A DNA stretch of 64,000 nucleotides from positions 36,474,383 through 36,538,382 of the forward strand of contig OX463814.1 in NCBI GenBank assembly GCA_949825045.1, written 5' to 3'. Of the stretch, positions 62,201-64,000 are shown one piece after another. A program made the translations under genes and the position numbers. This DNA is from Argyresthia goedartella. Its lineage: Eukaryota > Arthropoda > Insecta > Lepidoptera > Argyresthiidae. Within the stretch, counting starts at the first letter, position 1. Every line of letters starts with the position of its first letter. Below the pieces are notes generated by a model. It was not told where the DNA came from. It did no database searches and worked only from the letters and a program-made list of their open reading frames with translations.

Positions 62201-64000
62201 TATCACATGGTGCAGCCACACAGATTGTTTACAATTCTCATTCAAAGAACAACCAATGCCAGATCGACTTACGAAAAGAAAGGTCCTGTCTATAATTTCA
62301 GCTATCTATGATCCTACGGGCTTAATTAGTCCCGTTTTAGTGACAGCTAAATGTTTTATTAAAAAACTATGGCAGGATAAAACTTCATGGGACGAAACCC
62401 TATCGCCCGCTTTAACAAGAGAATGGATATCTTACTATAGGAGTCTATTTTCTTTAAACAATCTATCCATACCGAGACGCACAATCATAAACAATTACGT
62501 AACACTAGAACTGCATGGGTTTGCAGATAGTTCAAAAACATGTTACGGAATTGCAATTTATTTACGTTCCATTGATAATTTAGGTAATATACAGGTGCAT
62601 TTGTTATGCACAAAGTCTAGAATTGCTAGAGAGGAAACAATACCCCGCTTAGAATTACGCGCAGCGGTATTGTTATCACAAGTAATGGAATCACAAGGCA
62701 ATAACCTTGCCAAACGAGTCAGTAAAATATACCTATGGTCTGACTCACAGGTGGTATTGGCGTGGATAAAAACACCGCCACCTAAACTAGGTACTTTCAT
62801 CAGTAACAGAGTAGCGGAAATTCAGAGATTAACCAAGATCGAAGACTGGCATTGGGTGTGTTCGGCTGAAAATCCAGCTGACATTATATCGAGAGGAATT
62901 CAACCTCATACATTAAGAAAAAGCAATCTGTGGTGGTCGGGTCCCGCCTGGCTATCTGGTCAAACGGCGCAGTGGCCTCTGCACAATCAAACTAACACAC
63001 AAAGACAAACAAAGGACACAGAACAAACTATATCCTTAGTTAACCCAACAAACATCGAGAATAATTTCATAGATAAATTGTTTCATAAATATTCAAACGA
63101 CAAAAAATTATCGCGAGTGTTTGCCTATACTCTGCGATTCATCAATAACCTACAAAATCCTTGTAATAAAATAAGCGGACCGCTGTCCGTTCAAGAATTA
63201 AATGATTTGATGCATAAACTAATTATGCGCGCACAAATAATATCACTACCTATTGAATACAAACTTTTAAGTCAGAATAAATCAATACCAACGTCATCAA
63301 ATATTAAATGCCTTAACCCGTTTTTTGAAGATGGCCTGTTGAAAGTTGGAGGAAGGTTAAACCTATCAAACATTCCCGAAACTAAAAAACATCCTATAAT
63401 TTTGCATCCAAAACACATACTCACTGAAACTATAATGAGAAACATGCATATCAAACTCTTCCATTGTGGTCCACAGCTACTGCTAGCATGCATGAGAGAG
63501 CAGTACTGGCCATTAAATGGAAAAGGTCTGGCTAACAAAATTGTACACAAATGCGTTACATGTTTCAAAGCAAAACCACTCATACACGTACCCATTATGG
63601 GTCAACTACCTACAATAAGAACTACTCCTTCACCGCCATTCCACACAACATTTTGTGATTATGCTGGGCCCTATTCAATTCGAGATAGAAGGGGGCGTGG
63701 TTTCAAGTCTTACAAATGTTGGATAGCTATGTTTGTTTGCTCATCGACAAGGGCAGTTCACATTGAGTTGGTTTCAGGTTTAGAATCACAAGCCTTTATT
63801 GCCGCCTTCCGGCGATTCATATGCAGAAGAGGTAAACCAAGTCAGATGGTAAGTGACAACTCAACCACTTTCCGTGGAGCAAATAATGATTTAGTAGAAC
63901 TATACAGATACCTAAACGAAAATTTTAGCGAACTTACCAACTTCCTTGCAAACGAAGGTATTTCCTGGAAATTCTTACCCCCCTACAGCCCGCATCTAGG
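59214..64000 (+). CDS. BEL/Pao Gag-Pol polyprotein (partial, at least 1,595 aa)
   Basis: The first ATG after an in-frame stop opens MPNNDVATVEKSKPESI. The segments I translated along the length are all in this frame with no stop, and the frame still reads integrase at the window end. Gag has the Pao capsid-type block ISLPSFNGDITQWIEFRDTF (~140-160). Zinc clusters CPFCKGTHYLNQC and CTNCLRSNHAVPNC, then CTKCSGKHH, lie at ~355-420. The protease carries DSGSQ with Asp526. Reverse transcriptase shows VRVVFDASC, DIQKMFCQVNID and YYDDW with Asp920-Asp921. RNase H shows LHGFADSSKTCYG. Integrase has an N-terminal zinc region, Asp1482 (CDYAGPY) and Asp1548 (VSDNSTTF). The catalytic Glu is expected just past 64000. 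Two in-frame tandem duplications occur, at 60504-60599 (48-bp unit) and 62109-62180 (36-bp unit). Confidence 0.92.
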   Translation, partial: MPNNDVATVEKSKPESISELIRKRGIIKGKMTLFVKFIASIKPETMTAEQIIELGLRTDKMQLEFLQFDKIQSNIETLCSDIDKQLLERDSFESQYYQYIAKAKGTLNQKATDQTDLQEPTHHCKHSSDASDSIRYPDISLPSFNGDITQWIEFRDTFDALINQGNLKPIQKYKYLRSCLKGSALEVIGALEYSEEGYSIAWQLLCERYNNPKVLVYNHLRALFGIDSVQSNPMALRGMGDNISKHLRTLRSLNIATENWDILIIFFLSSKLEKSLQLKWEEKSNSRELPTLQDFKTFLRSRADLLESMNSNQAVENTNRNSSNTTEKAMITTSRNNPEANKVTKPPTTQHNHCPFCKGTHYLNQCTQFLALSPIARSRAAKRLRLCTNCLRSNHAVPNCRASKCTKCSGKHHTLLHIPTIPTPANEQSIYNPERLPTQPNTSRPTYNPERLPTQPSVSRPMTLYTPQQQSTSENQSINLHIKQINTSNDNACSQPMQNKHVFLSTAVVNITDHENKQQSMRILLDSGSQSCYITERAHKKLNLPVHNTDTDVMGISNTIINVKHYCNVIIHSRTEPFSVDLSCYIVPTICNLPNYDIGNLIIPKRFRLADDGFNSAGEIDMILGAEKFYDLLCVNRHELGTNLPTLQKTKLGWIVTGSTTGPVRQQTRCHFIQQQMRSIFETEENSTLSNDDITECESVFMTHNRDSEGKFVVKIPLKEPASSLGRSRHIAYKRFLSLENKFSKNSEYKKQYVQFMRDFQQAGRMKEMEYSNVGPQVYLPHHAVINIEKLSTPVRVVFDASCPTDTGKSLNDIQYKGTIFQDSLINILVRFRTYKFVVNADIQKMFCQVNIDQSQQNLQNILWRENSTDPLRTYTLTTLSFGLKAAPYIATRCLLQLATEFEGKYPTAAEAIKGSFYYDDWIYGGDDEAALIETATQVAAILRTACFNLRKWKSNSKTILKKVCNTDSTNPTESGNNTDSTNPTESGNNTHKLLGITWCSHTDCLQFSFKEQPMPDRLTKRKVLSIISAIYDPTGLISPVLVTAKCFIKKLWQDKTSWDETLSPALTREWISYYRSLFSLNNLSIPRRTIINNYVTLELHGFADSSKTCYGIAIYLRSIDNLGNIQVHLLCTKSRIAREETIPRLELRAAVLLSQVMESQGNNLAKRVSKIYLWSDSQVVLAWIKTPPPKLGTFISNRVAEIQRLTKIEDWHWVCSAENPADIISRGIQPHTLRKSNLWWSGPAWLSGQTAQWPLHNQTNTQRQTKDTEQTISLVNPTNIENNFIDKLFHKYSNDKKLSRVFAYTLRFINNLQNPCNKISGPLSVQELNDLMHKLIMRAQIISLPIEYKLLSQNKSIPTSSNIKCLNPFFEDGLLKVGGRLNLSNIPETKKHPIILHPKHILTETIMRNMHIKLFHCGPQLLLACMREQYWPLNGKGLANKIVHKCVTCFKAKPLIHVPIMGQLPTIRTTPSPPFHTTFCDYAGPYSIRDRRGRGFKSYKCWIAMFVCSSTRAVHIELVSGLESQAFIAAFRRFICRRGKPSQMVSDNSTTFRGANNDLVELYRYLNENFSELTNFLANEGISWKFLPPYSPHL

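Larger units (their letters stand above)
58225..64000 (+). mobile_element. BEL/Pao LTR retrotransposon, copy 2 (runs off the window)
   Basis: 5' LTR, tRNA-Trp primer site, a ~700-bp leader and an open Gag-Pol are present. The end of integrase, the polypurine tract and the 3' LTR lie beyond the window. Sequence, primer tRNA and LTR all differ from BEL copy 1, so it is a different family. Confidence 0.9.

Overview
The window reads as AT-rich, intergenic or intronic DNA of a lepidopteran insect (moth or butterfly). The reasons are a full-length piggyBac of the looper-moth type, several tRNA-headed SINE families, DD37D mariner elements, BEL/Pao LTR retrotransposons and decayed non-LTR retrotransposons (LINEs), with no convincing multi-exon host gene. 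It is best annotated as a stack of mobile elements of different ages. No bacterial genes, CRISPR array, rRNA or genuine tRNA gene was seen.

Layout. 0.3-4.2 kb: LINE and RTE-type debris, two SINEs and a 19-bp minisatellite. 4.9-6.2 kb: mariner copy A (minus strand, open transposase). 8.4-12.2 kb: SINEs, a small hairpin MITE, a decayed LINE and the first of four copies of an unclassified palindromic repeat. 15.4-22.5 kb: a dead LINE split by a 4.5-kb PIF/Harbinger element that carries a spliced HARBI1-like nuclease (346 aa, DDE triad present) and a decayed Myb/SANT partner gene. 24.5-31.5 kb: a complete 7,021-bp BEL/Pao element (minus strand) with apparently identical 603-bp LTRs, a tRNA-Tyr primer site and a 1,757-aa Gag-Pol. 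It landed inside the terminal repeat of mariner copy B, whose body resumes at 31.5-32.8 kb.

32.8-47.5 kb: mostly undiagnosed sequence with SINEs, three more palindromic repeats, a GGTTCCGTA-type interspersed repeat and small inverted repeats. 47.8-49.1 kb: mariner copy C (open ORF). 49.2-50.5 kb: two LINE tails meeting tail to tail, one interrupted by a foldback insert. 53.15-53.95 kb: an 802-bp non-autonomous piggyBac-like element between TTAA sites. 54.9-57.4 kb: a full-length 2,470-bp piggyBac with a 592-aa transposase, canonical ends and TTAA sites. 57.4-57.9 kb: weak hints of host exons. 58.2-64.0 kb: a second BEL/Pao element inserted in a SINE, with a tRNA-Trp primer site and a Gag-Pol that is still open when the window ends.

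What acts together: each autonomous element supplies its own enzymes. Harbinger probably needed both its nuclease and its Myb-like DNA-binding protein, and only the nuclease still looks intact. The elements most likely to be recent or functional are BEL copy 1, piggyBac, mariner copies A and C, and possibly BEL copy 2.
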